A DNA stretch of 22,733 nucleotides from positions 1-22,733 of the forward strand of contig DASVSC010000015.1 of assembly GCA_036388295.1 (NCBI GenBank). Reading direction: 5' to 3'. Below the pieces are notes generated by a model. The model was not told where the DNA came from and ran no database searches. It worked only from the letters and a program-made list of their open reading frames with translations. The first letter of the stretch is position 1; every line of letters starts with the position of its first letter. A program made the translations under genes and the position numbers. Positions 8,273 through 15,858 of this stretch are shown here, one piece after another. This DNA is from RYN-431 sp036388295 (GTDB taxonomy: Bacteria; Planctomycetota; Phycisphaerae; Tepidisphaerales; Tepidisphaeraceae).

Positions 8273-9154
8273 ATGAAGCGTTCGTCGATTCTGGGCAGTT
8301 TGGTTCTGGTTGCCGCCGCCGGCTGCGTGCCGGAAGAGAAGTACCGCGCCGCCAAGATGGAGGCGGAGAATTACCGCCAGCAACTGGCCGGCGCGCAAGT
8401 GGACGTGGCCAGCGCCCAGCAGCGGGCCGATACGCTGCAGAAGCAGCTGGAGGCCCTGAATGCGAATAGCGGCAACGCCACCGGCCTCGTGAACAACCTG
8501 CAGATGCAGCTGGCCGGTAAGCAGAGCGAGCTGGACGAGCTGAACCGCCGGTACGCCGAGGCGATCGCCAAGGCCGGGTCGGCCGCGGCGTTGCCCGCGC
8601 CGCTGACGAACGAACTGTCGAGCCTCGCCGCGGCGAATCCCGATCTGATCGAGTTCGACGCCGGCCGGGGTATCGTGAAGTTCAAGAGCGATCTGACCTT
8701 CGACCTCGGCGACGCCACCGTGAAGCCGGCCGCCCGGACGGTGCTGGAGAAGTTCGCCGCGATTTTGAACTCGCCCGCCGCCGCCCCGTACGAACTGCTC
8801 GTCGCCGGCCACACCGACGCCACGCCGGTCAGCAACCCGGTGACGGTGCAGAAGGGCCATAAGAATAACTGGTATCTGTCGGCCCACCGCGCGATCACCG
8901 TCGGCGAAGCCCTTGTCGGCCAGAAGGTGAACGCGCAGCGCGTCGGCGTCGTCGGTTACGCCGATCAGCGTCCGGTCGCCAGCAACGGCACCGACAGCGG
9001 CCGGGCCCAGAACCGCCGGGTAGAAGTGCTGATTCTGCCGACCCAGGTCCGCATCGCGACCACGCAGGAGGCCGCGCCTGCGGCCGCCGCACCGCGGAAG
9101 CCGGAGCAGACCAAAGATGCCGGCGTCACGCCGCCGACGGGCGATTCGAAATAA
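8273..9154 (+). CDS. OmpA/MotB-domain outer-membrane lipoprotein
   Basis: This is a predicted lipoprotein that anchors the envelope to peptidoglycan. Residues 1-18 form a lipoprotein signal ending in VAAAGC, with Cys18 as the lipidated residue. Residues about 25-100 are rich in Glu, Gln, Ala and Leu heptads (AENYRQQLAGAQVDVASAQQ and onward) and are probably a coiled coil. Residues about 135-255 are an OmpA C-terminal-type domain, with AGHTDATPV (178-186), LSAHRAITV (202-210) and GRAQNRRVEVLI (243-254), the residues that contact diaminopimelate-type peptidoglycan in Pal, OmpA and MotB. A Pro/Ala-rich tail follows. GGAGG at 8264-8268 precedes the ATG by 4 bases. A strong terminator lies 20 bases past the stop, so this is a single-gene unit or the end of an S1 transcript. 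MotB is unlikely because no motA is beside it and the N-terminus is a lipobox. Confidence 0.85.
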   Translation: MKRSSILGSLVLVAAAGCVPEEKYRAAKMEAENYRQQLAGAQVDVASAQQRADTLQKQLEALNANSGNATGLVNNLQMQLAGKQSELDELNRRYAEAIAKAGSAAALPAPLTNELSSLAAANPDLIEFDAGRGIVKFKSDLTFDLGDATVKPAARTVLEKFAAILNSPAAAPYELLVAGHTDATPVSNPVTVQKGHKNNWYLSAHRAITVGEALVGQKVNAQRVGVVGYADQRPVASNGTDSGRAQNRRVEVLILPTQVRIATTQEAAPAAAAPRKPEQTKDAGVTPPTGDSK

Positions 9155-9174
9155 CAAAGCGTATCGGTCCAAGC

Positions 9175-9216
9175 ACAAGGGCGTAGGCATTTCGGCCTAC
9201 GCCCTTGTTCGTTTAT
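9175..9216 (+). terminator. Rho-independent terminator after the OmpA-like gene
   Basis: A perfect 14-bp stem (9175-9188 with 9195-9208) closes an ATTTCG loop and is followed by TCGTTTAT. It starts 20 bases after the stop codon. This is the clearest intrinsic terminator in the window. The T-tract is interrupted. Confidence 0.8.
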
Positions 9217-9636
9217 ATAGCCGTGTATTTCGCAGTAGCGGAACTCGGAGGACAAGGACACTTGTCCTTGCTGGCGTGGCAAGGATTGCTGCATCCTCAC
9301 AAGAGACGTCGCGGTGCCGCCGGCTACCTCGAACTAGAGTAAAGGACACTCTGGTCTACCAGCGTCTGGTTCCTTCTCACGGTATGACCGGGAGAGCGTC
9401 GGGGTGAGGGCTTACGACGCAAGATTTTGTCGGAACGAAAGCGGGCTGACGTTCAAAAGGGCTCGGTCAAAGCCCTCACCCTACCCTCTCCCGGCCATAC
9501 CGGGAGAGGGAACACTTGTGGCCGCTTCGTGAGTGAAGAGGCGGGGTGCTCTTGAACACTGAATGATGACGTGATCCGGCTTAGAGTGCTTGTCCCTGGC
9601 ACCCGAACTTAACGTTCTTTCGTAAGCAGCCTCGTG
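9217..9636. other. 420-base gene-free convergent gap with palindromes
   Basis: Between the OmpA terminator and the end of the HEAT protein gene I find no credible coding frame. The gap holds an 8-bp hairpin with a 2-base loop, CAAGGACA (9253-9260) with TGTCCTTG (9263-9270), and the composite palindrome listed separately at 9381-9510. Bases 9511-9636 show nothing I can assign. Confidence 0.6.
9381..9510. repeat. Composite palindrome with a CCCTCTCCCGG core
   Basis: Two nested structures overlap. An imperfect inverted repeat pairs 9381-9413 with 9470-9501, differing at a few positions and by one base in length. Inside the right half, CCCTCTCCCGG (9484-9494) pairs perfectly over 11 bp with CCGGGAGAGGG (9500-9510) across a CCATA loop. 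The same core appears in the palindrome at 16902-16942, so this is a dispersed family. Confidence 0.75.
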
Positions 9637-11850
9637 TCAGGGCCGCGGCCACAACATCGCACTCTGCACCGCGTCCGTCGGCGGGTAGGGCGTCTGGTTC
9701 TGTTGGTTGTTCCGGGCCTTCACCTGGGCCTGCAGGGTCTGCAGGTCCTGCGTGAAGCGGCGGGAGAGCGGCGGGTCCATTTTCAGGGCCAGATCGATGA
9801 GTTGCGTGGCCGCTTCGTACTTCTTTTCCACGTCGACCAATCGCTCGGCCTCGCGACGGATCTTCGGGCCCAGCGTGCCCTCGGCGCTAGGGTCCTGACG
9901 GATGCGCTGCTGGACGAAGGTGATGCCCGGGCCGAACTGGTTGTTGCGGAGGTAGGCTTCGGTCAGGCCTTCGCTGATGATCTCGACATTGCTCGGCTTG
10001 TTGTTCGCCTGGGCGAACTTCAGTGCTTCCTGGTAGTTCGTGATGGCGTCGCCGAACCGGCCGGCGCGCATGTTGGCGTCGCCGAGTTGTTGATCCCGGT
10101 CGGCCGCCCGGGCCAAGTCGCTGTTGGCTCTGGCCCGGTCGCGCAGCTCGGTCAGCAGGACGATGAGCTTCTCCGGGTCGTCCTTCAGCCAGACTTCCCA
10201 GATGCCCAGCTGCGTTGCCGGGGCCTTTTTGAACAAACCGACGAGGACGCGCCACGCGGCGTCGCGGACTTCGGGCTGTTTTTCTTTCGGGTCGATGCGG
10301 TCGCGCAAGCGCGCGGCGAACTCGCCGAAGCTGTTGGCCGATTCGCCGAGGGCACGTACGGCGGCCAGGCGAATGGCGGCGTCTTCGTCGCCCATCCAGG
10401 CGGCGATGGCGTCGGTGAAATCGGCGTTGCGGTAACGACCGACGGCCACCAGCAGCGAGCGGCGGACCCGGCGGTCTTCGGCCTGGGAGTTCAGCATCCG
10501 CACCAGCGGGAACGATGCCGACCGGCTCTGCAGCGGTCCGACCGCCTGAACGAGGGCGTTGCGCAATTCGATGCCGTCCTGCGGCTTGGTCCGCGCTTCC
10601 AGCACCGCCATGATCTTTGCCGCCGCGGCGTCGGCGCCGGCCGGGTCGGACTGCCGCAGGCGCTCGCCCAATTCGCCGAGAGATTCCGCCGCCGTCTGGG
10701 CCGTCGCCTTGGACGGGTCGTCTAGCAGTCGCAACAGCACCGGCACGGCCCGCGGGTCGCGCGTGGGGCGCAGCGCGTCGGCCAGGGCGGCCCGAACGCC
10801 GGTGTCGGTTTCCTGGTTGAGCTGCGTGAGCAGCGGCACGACGGCTTCGGCGTCGTTGATGACCGCCAGGGCCAGAGCGGCACTGCGGCGGACGGCGGGG
10901 CTGGCGTCGCCGACAAGGCCACGGAGTTGTTCTTTGATCGGCTGCGGCGTCACGTCGCCGGTCTCGGCCGACGTGCGGGCGATGCGGCAGCCGGCGGCGC
11001 GGACGCTCGGCTCGGCCGAACGAAGGTACCGCACCAGCACGTCCGTCTTCTGCTCGCGCGGCGTTCGGCCGTAGAGTTCGACCAGCGTGCGGCTGACTTC
11101 GTCTTCCAACTCCGTCATCCGGATACGCGCCTGGTCGTAGCGCGCGGACCGTGCGTTGGCCAGGTCGGCTTGGAACTGGGCGTCGGACTTGTTGCGGTTT
11201 TCCGCCCACCACGCCTGCCAGGCGGCCGCGTCGGTCGCGCCGTCGCGGCCGCTGAGGTAGGTCAGGGCCGCGGCCGCTTCGCTGGCCACGCGCGGCGGTT
11301 GCGTAGCCGGGTCGGCCAGCGGCACGAGCGCGGCCGCCGCCCGCTTTTCCGGGAACGTGCCGCTGGCGCGAATGGCGGCGACGCGTACGCGCTCGTCCGC
11401 CGTGGCCGCGAGCGTGATCAGGCGCGACAGGACTTCGGGGTCGGTCTTATAGGCCGACAAAGCCTTGGCCGTCGCGTCGAGCAGGGGCTCCGGGCTGTTG
11501 GGGTCGAGCAGCGTCAGCAGCGGCGTGACCAGCGTGGCGTCCGCCGTCGGCTTGGCCGCCAGCGCCCGAGCAGCCGCCAACTGCACCGCCGGCTGGCCGA
11601 ACTCGGTCAGGGCCACGCGCAGGATGTCGCGGGCGGCGGGGTCGGGGCGGCTGAGCAGACGCTGGGCCGCCTGCTCCCGCTGGTCGGGCCGGGCGTTGTT
11701 ATCGTACAGGGCGGCGCGAAGGGCGGGAACGTCGGTGGTCGGCACGTCGGCGGCCGGCGTCGCCTGGGCGCGCACGAACGGCGCCGCCGCGATGGCGGCG
11801 GCGATGATCAGAAATTGGGCGGGGCGGCGCTGCGTCAGTGCGTTGCTCAA
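9637..11850 (-). CDS. Exported HEAT-repeat protein with C-terminal TPR-like region
   Basis: The function is unknown; the repeats suggest a protein-binding scaffold outside the cytoplasm. The 737-residue product opens with a signal peptide (basic RR near residue 8, hydrophobic FLIIAAAIAAAPFV, cleavage near VRAQA). From about residue 40 to 520 it is a run of alpha-alpha HEAT units, for example QPAVQLAAARALAAK, DERVRVAAIRASG, SPAVRRSAALALAVINDAEA and DAAIRLAAVRALGES. A more charged helical stretch and TPR-like helices follow (ADRDQQLGDANMRAGRFGDAITNYQEALK, then KKYEAATQLIDLALKMDP). The start codon appears to be TTG (complement of 11848-11850): an in-frame TAA lies eight codons upstream, no ATG intervenes, and the signal peptide follows at once. 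It diverges from the TPR gene at 12178. No catalytic motif is visible. Confidence 0.8.
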   Translation of the reverse strand: MSNALTQRRPAQFLIIAAAIAAAPFVRAQATPAADVPTTDVPALRAALYDNNARPDQREQAAQRLLSRPDPAARDILRVALTEFGQPAVQLAAARALAAKPTADATLVTPLLTLLDPNSPEPLLDATAKALSAYKTDPEVLSRLITLAATADERVRVAAIRASGTFPEKRAAAALVPLADPATQPPRVASEAAAALTYLSGRDGATDAAAWQAWWAENRNKSDAQFQADLANARSARYDQARIRMTELEDEVSRTLVELYGRTPREQKTDVLVRYLRSAEPSVRAAGCRIARTSAETGDVTPQPIKEQLRGLVGDASPAVRRSAALALAVINDAEAVVPLLTQLNQETDTGVRAALADALRPTRDPRAVPVLLRLLDDPSKATAQTAAESLGELGERLRQSDPAGADAAAAKIMAVLEARTKPQDGIELRNALVQAVGPLQSRSASFPLVRMLNSQAEDRRVRRSLLVAVGRYRNADFTDAIAAWMGDEDAAIRLAAVRALGESANSFGEFAARLRDRIDPKEKQPEVRDAAWRVLVGLFKKAPATQLGIWEVWLKDDPEKLIVLLTELRDRARANSDLARAADRDQQLGDANMRAGRFGDAITNYQEALKFAQANNKPSNVEIISEGLTEAYLRNNQFGPGITFVQQRIRQDPSAEGTLGPKIRREAERLVDVEKKYEAATQLIDLALKMDPPLSRRFTQDLQTLQAQVKARNNQQNQTPYPPTDAVQSAMLWPRP

Positions 11851-12177
11851 CGGTCGGGGCCAAGCTGCTTATCGATCGGCGACGGGCCGAGCCTACCGCA
11901 TTTTTTGAGGCCTTACCAGCGTTAAGAAAGATCGGCGGCCGCGGCGGGCTAATGGCTTAGACACGGCACGCGGGGCCGGCGTTAGTTCAGGACATTCTGT
12001 CGTTTGCGTATCCGACGGGCATACCCGGCGACTCCACGATTTGCAGACGAGAGCCGCGTATACTGGCTGCGACGGGCGGTTGTGCCGGTCGGGCCACAAA
12101 TCGGCGCGTATTTTCTTGCACGCCTTGCCCTGCCGGGCGTACAACAGCGGGGCCGTTCGGGCCGTATCGAGCGACAC
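11851..12177. other. 327-base divergent promoter region
   Basis: This gap separates the starts of the HEAT protein gene (leftward) and the TPR gene (rightward), so it should hold both promoters. A TATACT hexamer at 12059-12064 resembles a -10 box for the rightward gene, but the nearest -35-like TTGCAG (12041-12046) is only 12 bases upstream. The TPR reading frame stays open back to 12004, yet that stretch encodes nothing resembling the TPR domain. No palindrome like those in the other gaps is present. Confidence 0.4.
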
Positions 12178-13506
12178 ATGAGCCATTCCCCTTGGACCGA
12201 TGCCGAAGACCGCGTCCGCCGGGCTCGCCGCTTCATCAATGAGCGGCGTTGGCCGGAGGCATTGGACGAGTTGCGCGCCGCCGTCGCCGTGAACGGCTTC
12301 TGCGCCGACTGGCACGTCTACCTCGGCCGGGTGCTGGACGAACTGGGCCGGCACGAAGAGGCCGTCGAATCGTGCGAGCGGGCGCTGAAGCTCGATTCCG
12401 AACACCTTCACGGCCTGAACCACCTGGGCGTCTCCCTTCACCGCCTCGGCCGGCACGTGGAGGCGATCCGCGTGTTCGAACGGGCCGAGTCGGTCGATCC
12501 GACGTTCGAGCCGAGCTACTGCAACCGCATCCGTTGCTACAGCGAAACGGGCGACCACCAGGCCGCGGAAGAGATGTTCTACACCGCGCGGCTGTACCGC
12601 GAGCAGTGTCCGGAGTGCTACGTCAACATCGCCCAGAGCCTGGCCGCCCGCGGCGAACACGACCGGGCGATTTACTGCCTGCAGAAGACCATCGATCTGG
12701 CCGGCGACGACGTCCGCGTGCGGGCTCGGCTCGCGGAAGTGCTGCGCCAGCGCGGCCTGCTGGAACAGGCGCGGCGGCATTACCTGCAGGGCCTGCGTCT
12801 GTCGCCCGACGACGCCGCGGCCACACTGGACTACGTCAGCCTGCTGGTGCAGATGCGGCGTTTCGATGAGGCCGACGCCAAGCTGGCGCACCTGACGCAG
12901 TCGGGTCCGATGACGGCGGCCGTCTGTGCGGCACGGGGCTCCGTGCTGCTGGGCCGGGGCCGACTGGCGGCGGCGGCGCTGGCGCTCGAGGCGGCGCTAC
13001 GGCTCGACCCGACCTTCGCCGGCGCGAACCTGATGCTGGCCCACGTCGCCGTGCGGCAGGGCGAAACCGTGCGGGCCAAAGTGCACCTGCGGGCCGAACT
13101 GTTGCTGCGGCCGGGGGCGGGGCAGATTCTGCTGGACCTGGCGAACATGCTGACGGACGTCGGCGAAACACGATCGGCCGTCGCGTGCCTGCGGCGGCTG
13201 ACGGCGGCCGAGCCGCGCAATGCCCGGGCGTGGCAGAACCTCGCGGTGGCCGAGTGCATGCGCCGGCGCTTCGACCGCGGCGTCGAGGCGGGCCGGCAGG
13301 CGTTGTCGATCGACGCCGGCAGCGTCGCCGTGCGGCATAACCTGGCGCTGGCCTATCTCGAGGCCGGCGACCTGCCATCGGCCCGGGCCGAACTGGCCGG
13401 GGCGTTCGCCCTGAACCCGCGTGACCGCGCACTCCGGCGACTGAAGCTACGCCTGTGGGCAGCTAGGCCATTGCAGTGGCTTCGCCGGGCGTTCGGGCGT
13501 CGCTAA
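12178..13506 (+). CDS. Cytoplasmic tetratricopeptide-repeat protein
   Basis: This is a TPR scaffold of unknown partner. The 442 residues from ATG 12178 have no signal peptide or membrane segment. TPR units with the usual spacing of small and aromatic residues fill almost the whole length: RRARRFINERRWPEALDELR, YLGRVLDELGRHEEAVESCE, LNHLGVSLHRLGRHVEAIRV, YVNIAQSLAARGEHDRAIYC, and so on to HNLALAYLEAGDLPSARAEL. I count roughly ten to twelve units. The start at 12178 (MSHSPWTDAEDRV) is preferred over the in-frame ATG at 12004 because the intervening 58 codons look random and do not join the TPR pattern. There is no strong Shine-Dalgarno. The C-terminus is basic and Trp-rich (RLWAARPLQWLRRAFGRR) and could touch membrane or nucleic acid. 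It converges on the gene at 13683. Confidence 0.8.
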   Translation: MSHSPWTDAEDRVRRARRFINERRWPEALDELRAAVAVNGFCADWHVYLGRVLDELGRHEEAVESCERALKLDSEHLHGLNHLGVSLHRLGRHVEAIRVFERAESVDPTFEPSYCNRIRCYSETGDHQAAEEMFYTARLYREQCPECYVNIAQSLAARGEHDRAIYCLQKTIDLAGDDVRVRARLAEVLRQRGLLEQARRHYLQGLRLSPDDAAATLDYVSLLVQMRRFDEADAKLAHLTQSGPMTAAVCAARGSVLLGRGRLAAAALALEAALRLDPTFAGANLMLAHVAVRQGETVRAKVHLRAELLLRPGAGQILLDLANMLTDVGETRSAVACLRRLTAAEPRNARAWQNLAVAECMRRRFDRGVEAGRQALSIDAGSVAVRHNLALAYLEAGDLPSARAELAGAFALNPRDRALRRLKLRLWAARPLQWLRRAFGRR

Positions 13507-13682
13507 AATACGACTCCTCTTCACTTCATATGGTAAGACGTCGTGCTGGAACGGCGCGTCACACCGGGACACCCATTTCTTCGCACAGAGCAACTTGCCA
13601 TTCGCTCCCGCGCTAAGCCGCTTGCCTGTCACAACTCAGGACGCTACGGAGAAACCGGATAGAAAACCGAGCCGAACGGCGA

Positions 13683-14036
13683 TCAGCTCGCGGTGGCCGT
13701 CTGCTGTTGTTGGGGCGGGCTGTCCGGTTGGGCGATTTTCGAAGAGATGAAAGACGAGACGGCCGGGCCGACGAAGTTTGAGCGCATCAGCGTCGTTCCC
13801 AAGCCCACGATGGAGGCGAAGAAGCCCCCGCCCGCACGGGTGAGCAGCGACGTCAGCAACACCGTGACGGCCATCGTCGATGCGGCGGTGGCCGTCACGC
13901 TGAGCAGCGGCTTGCGCTCGACGACGCGCATCGGGCTGGCCGCGTAGGCGGCGGTGATGAAATTGATTTTGACCCGTGCGAGTTCGTCTTCAGGAAGCGA
14001 TTCGCATGGAGGCGGCGGCGGCAGCGGCGCTGGCAT
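13683..14036 (-). CDS. Small membrane protein, last gene of a YqjDE-like cluster
   Basis: The product is 117 residues and I recognise no named family. A Pro-rich start (PAPLPPPPP) is followed by a charged segment (PEDELARVKINF), then one or two hydrophobic segments (about 42-66 and 70-98) and a Gln/Thr/Ser tail. It probably sits in the inner membrane. The ATG at 14036 is supported by GGAGG on the minus strand (14045-14049), 8 bases upstream. That ribosome site lies inside the preceding gene, so the two genes overlap by 47 bases in different frames. In Enterobacteria the equivalent third position is yqjK, but I see no clear sequence likeness. The TPR gene converges from the other side. Confidence 0.65.
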   Translation of the reverse strand: MPAPLPPPPPCESLPEDELARVKINFITAAYAASPMRVVERKPLLSVTATAASTMAVTVLLTSLLTRAGGGFFASIVGLGTTLMRSNFVGPAVSSFISSKIAQPDSPPQQQQTATAS

Positions 14037-14382
14037 CTTGGGTTCCTCCGACCGGCCGCGGCGTCGACGAATCGGGCGCGACGCTGGCGGGCGTTAACTT
14101 TTTCTGCTTGCGGGTGCGAAGGGCCAGGTACACCAAGGCCCCGGCGACGGCCAGGAAAATCACGCCACTGATGGCCAGGGCTCCGGCGTGGTTGCCCAGC
14201 AGGTACTCGATCAGCAGGAACACCGAATGGAGCACCATGTACAGCCCGATCACGCCCAGAATGCCGGCCCCGATGACCATGGCCAAGGCAAGACAGAGTT
14301 TGACGATGCCCGTCTTGAGCATCGCCAACTCGGTCTCGGCCAATTCGATGAACGAGACGACCAGTTTGGCTAAGGGTTCCAT
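13990..14382 (-). CDS. YqjE / Holin-X-type (DUF1469-like) membrane protein
   Basis: The product is a 130-residue inner-membrane protein. An amphipathic N-terminus (EPLAKLVVSFIELAETELAML) is followed by two hydrophobic helices (about 25-60 and 68-89), a basic stop-transfer sequence RTRKQKK and a low-complexity Ser/Ala tail. The pattern of a short helix with LxExE, two transmembrane helices and a basic tail is that of the YqjE / putative Actinobacterial Holin-X family. Despite that name the family is chromosomal, and there is no phage context here. It follows a DUF883/YqjD-like gene by 89 bases, the same order as E. coli yqjD-yqjE. The last 47 bases overlap the next gene, so the low-complexity tail shares its DNA with that gene's Pro-rich start. 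Confidence 0.7.
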   Translation of the reverse strand: MEPLAKLVVSFIELAETELAMLKTGIVKLCLALAMVIGAGILGVIGLYMVLHSVFLLIEYLLGNHAGALAISGVIFLAVAGALVYLALRTRKQKKLTPASVAPDSSTPRPVGGTQDASAAAAAASMRIAS

Positions 14383-14471
14383 GTGCGCCCGATCGAAGTG
14401 AGCCTGATGAATGGCCCCGCGGACGGGGCCGAGAGTCCCGGTAACAGTGGAAAATCGGTCCGGCGGGTCGC

Positions 14472-14855
14472 TTAGCGACGACGCATCAGGATGCCGACCA
14501 CCACGCCCACGCCGGCGGCGATCGCCACGGCCTGGAGGGGGTTTTCTTCGATCTGAGTCTGCAGTTGGGCGAGCAGGTCGTTGCCCTTGTCACGGGCACG
14601 GTAAGCGGCGTCGCGGGCGGCTTCGGTGCCGTCGTTGAGCTTCGCCCGGGCGGTTTCCTTGTGGTCCGCGAGCTTGGCGCGGACGGCGTCGGTGCCTTCG
14701 GTGAGCTTCGACTTGGCGGTTTCGACCCCGGAACGGGCCACTTCGGCGGCGGTCTGGGCGACGCGAACGGCGTCGTTCTTCAATTGACCAAAGCTGTTTA
14801 CGGCGTCCTCTTTAACCTTCTGGACGTCCTGATTCAGGTCTTGCGTATCTGCCAT
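14472..14855 (-). CDS. DUF883/YqjD/ElaB-like membrane-anchored helical protein
   Basis: The 127-residue product begins MADTQDLNQDV and is a long charged helix with repeated VRxKLxDxKExARxKL-type 11-residue units, probably coiled coil or apolipoprotein-like. It ends with a single glycine-rich membrane helix and three arginines (ENPLQAVAIAAGVGVVVGIL then MRRR). That C-terminus is the hallmark of the DUF883 family. In E. coli the members YqjD and ElaB sit in the inner membrane and bind ribosomes in stationary phase. The ATG at 14853-14855 is preferred over a GTG seven codons upstream because AAGGAG on the minus strand sits 6 bases before it. The next genes are YqjE-like and a small membrane protein, which supports the family call. 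Any ribosome-tethering role is transferred by similarity only. Confidence 0.8.
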   Translation of the reverse strand: MADTQDLNQDVQKVKEDAVNSFGQLKNDAVRVAQTAAEVARSGVETAKSKLTEGTDAVRAKLADHKETARAKLNDGTEAARDAAYRARDKGNDLLAQLQTQIEENPLQAVAIAAGVGVVVGILMRRR

Positions 14856-14903
14856 GATGATCTCCTTTGATCGCACTGTAGCGCCGACCCGGGCGTGGGG
14901 GCA

Positions 14904-15425
14904 TTAAAATGCGGATGAAAGGATTTTTTGCCCGTTTTCTGCCGGCAGGCGGAAGGCGGGCTGGCGTTGCAGGGTGGCGAGGCTGTCGACCAACGCCGTC
15001 TCTTCGGCTTCGCCGGCCAGCATGACGCCCCGGGCGTCGGGCTCGTCGGCGGCGTTGAACCAGTGGCCGCCTTCGCGATAGAGGTCTAATTTTGCGGTCG
15101 CCATGCGGTGCAGGCAGGTGGTGGCGGCGGCGTCGATCTGCTGGGACAGCAGGCCACGTGCCACTTCGCGGGCCACGTGCCGAAGTTCGCCCAGCGTCAT
15201 GCTCTGGTCGGGCGTGGCCAATTCCTGGCCGTTCGCGGTGGCGAGATCGTGAAGGCGTTGCAATTGGGCCCGGGTGACACTGGTGTAGTCGTCGATCACG
15301 CTTTTGAGGTGGTCGTCCTCGACGCGCAGCCGGACGCTCGACAACGCCGCCAGCCCGGCCAGGCACCGGCCGTACAGGTCACTGAGCAGACCGAAGCAAT
15401 AAGTCGGCATCAATAAAATGGGCAT
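14904..15425 (-). CDS. Helical protein of unknown function, possibly ferritin-like (DUF892-type)
   Basis: The 173-residue product starts MPILLMPTYCFG and looks entirely alpha-helical, with about four long helices (for example VEDDHLKSVIDDYTSVTRAQLQRLHDL and LRHVAREVARGLLSQQIDAA). This recalls the bacterial YciF/DUF892 ferritin-like fold, but I cannot see the paired Glu/His iron ligands, so the assignment is weak. The ATG at 15425 is chosen because AAGGA on the minus strand (15431-15435) lies 5 bases upstream; a longer frame to 15524 exists. It is 48 bases upstream of the DUF883-like gene on the same strand and probably heads the same transcript. A stress or membrane-maintenance role is a guess from context. 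Confidence 0.6.
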   Translation of the reverse strand: MPILLMPTYCFGLLSDLYGRCLAGLAALSSVRLRVEDDHLKSVIDDYTSVTRAQLQRLHDLATANGQELATPDQSMTLGELRHVAREVARGLLSQQIDAAATTCLHRMATAKLDLYREGGHWFNAADEPDARGVMLAGEAEETALVDSLATLQRQPAFRLPAENGQKILSSAF

Positions 15426-15731
15426 GCACATCCTTGGGCAATTCTGCAGCACCATAAACGGGACAGCGCGTGGAAAACTTGTGCATAACGTGAAAGCTTC
15501 TTCATTTCTTCGGATGATTCGCATTTCACCATCGCCTCAGTTCAGGTTCAGCCCCATCGGCGACAGTGATCGATCGAGGCCGGGGTGGATGAACGTCATT
15601 CTCCGGTCCGCACAAAAAACGGGATGGCCCGTAACGGCGTTCCTTCGGCGGGTCGGTGTTTCATTCGTGGAGCACCGGCCCTTGTTGTTGGATCGCGGCC
15701 TTTTGTCCCGCCGACGGATGGACCGAAACGA
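15426..15731. other. Gene-free region upstream of tRNA-His
   Basis: These 306 bases lie between the starts of the leftward four-gene cluster and the rightward tRNA promoter. They should hold the cluster promoter, but I found no convincing -35/-10 pair. Open frames on both strands here run into the tRNA and have no family likeness, so I do not call them genes. Confidence 0.4.
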
Positions 15732-15760
15732 TTGACAGAAACTGGCTTTCGGCCGATCAT
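15732..15760 (+). promoter_or_regulatory. Sigma-70-type promoter of tRNA-His
   Basis: A perfect consensus -35 box TTGACA (15732-15737) is followed after 17 bases by GATCAT (15755-15760), which matches the TATAAT consensus at four of six positions. Transcription would start about 7 bases further on, just ahead of the tRNA at 15776. This is the best promoter I see in the window. Confidence 0.65.
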
Positions 15761-15775
15761 GTCTCCTCGCTTGTC

Positions 15776-15849
15776 GGTGGTCGTAGCTCAGTTGGTAGAG
15801 CACCAGGTTGTGATCCTGGCCGTCGCGGGTTCAAATCCCGTCGATCACC
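15776..15849 (+). tRNA. tRNA-His (anticodon GTG)
   Basis: A full cloverleaf can be drawn. The acceptor stem is 15777-15783 with 15842-15848 (one G-T pair). The D stem is GCTC/GAGC, and the anticodon stem CCAGG/CCTGG has loop TTGTGAT with anticodon GTG at 15810-15812. The T arm contains TTCAAAT. The extra 5' G at 15776 (position -1) faces C73 at 15849, the identity pair typical of bacterial tRNA-His. CCA is not encoded. It lies 102 bases upstream of hisF on the same strand. Confidence 0.95.
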
Positions 15850-15858
15850 CTTCGAATC

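Noticed and set aside
8273..9154. Flagellar stator protein MotB
   Set aside because: The N-terminus is a lipobox signal with a coiled coil, not a transmembrane helix with the proton-binding Asp, and there is no motA neighbour.
12004..12177. N-terminal 58-codon extension of the TPR protein
   Set aside because: The extension is basic and lacks TPR pattern or signal peptide, and the 12178 start leads straight into the TPR region.
13990..14382. Phage holin indicating a prophage
   Set aside because: The Holin-X label covers a chromosomal membrane-protein family. No endolysin, integrase or structural gene is nearby, and the YqjD-like neighbour explains the context.
15537..15803. 88-codon minus-strand open frame between the helical-protein gene and tRNA-His
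   Set aside because: It overlaps the tRNA and its promoter, is Arg-rich and matches no family.
15776..15849. tRNA-His as an attachment site for an integrated element
   Set aside because: There is no integrase nearby and no repeat of the tRNA 3' end elsewhere in the window. The flanking genes are ordinary.
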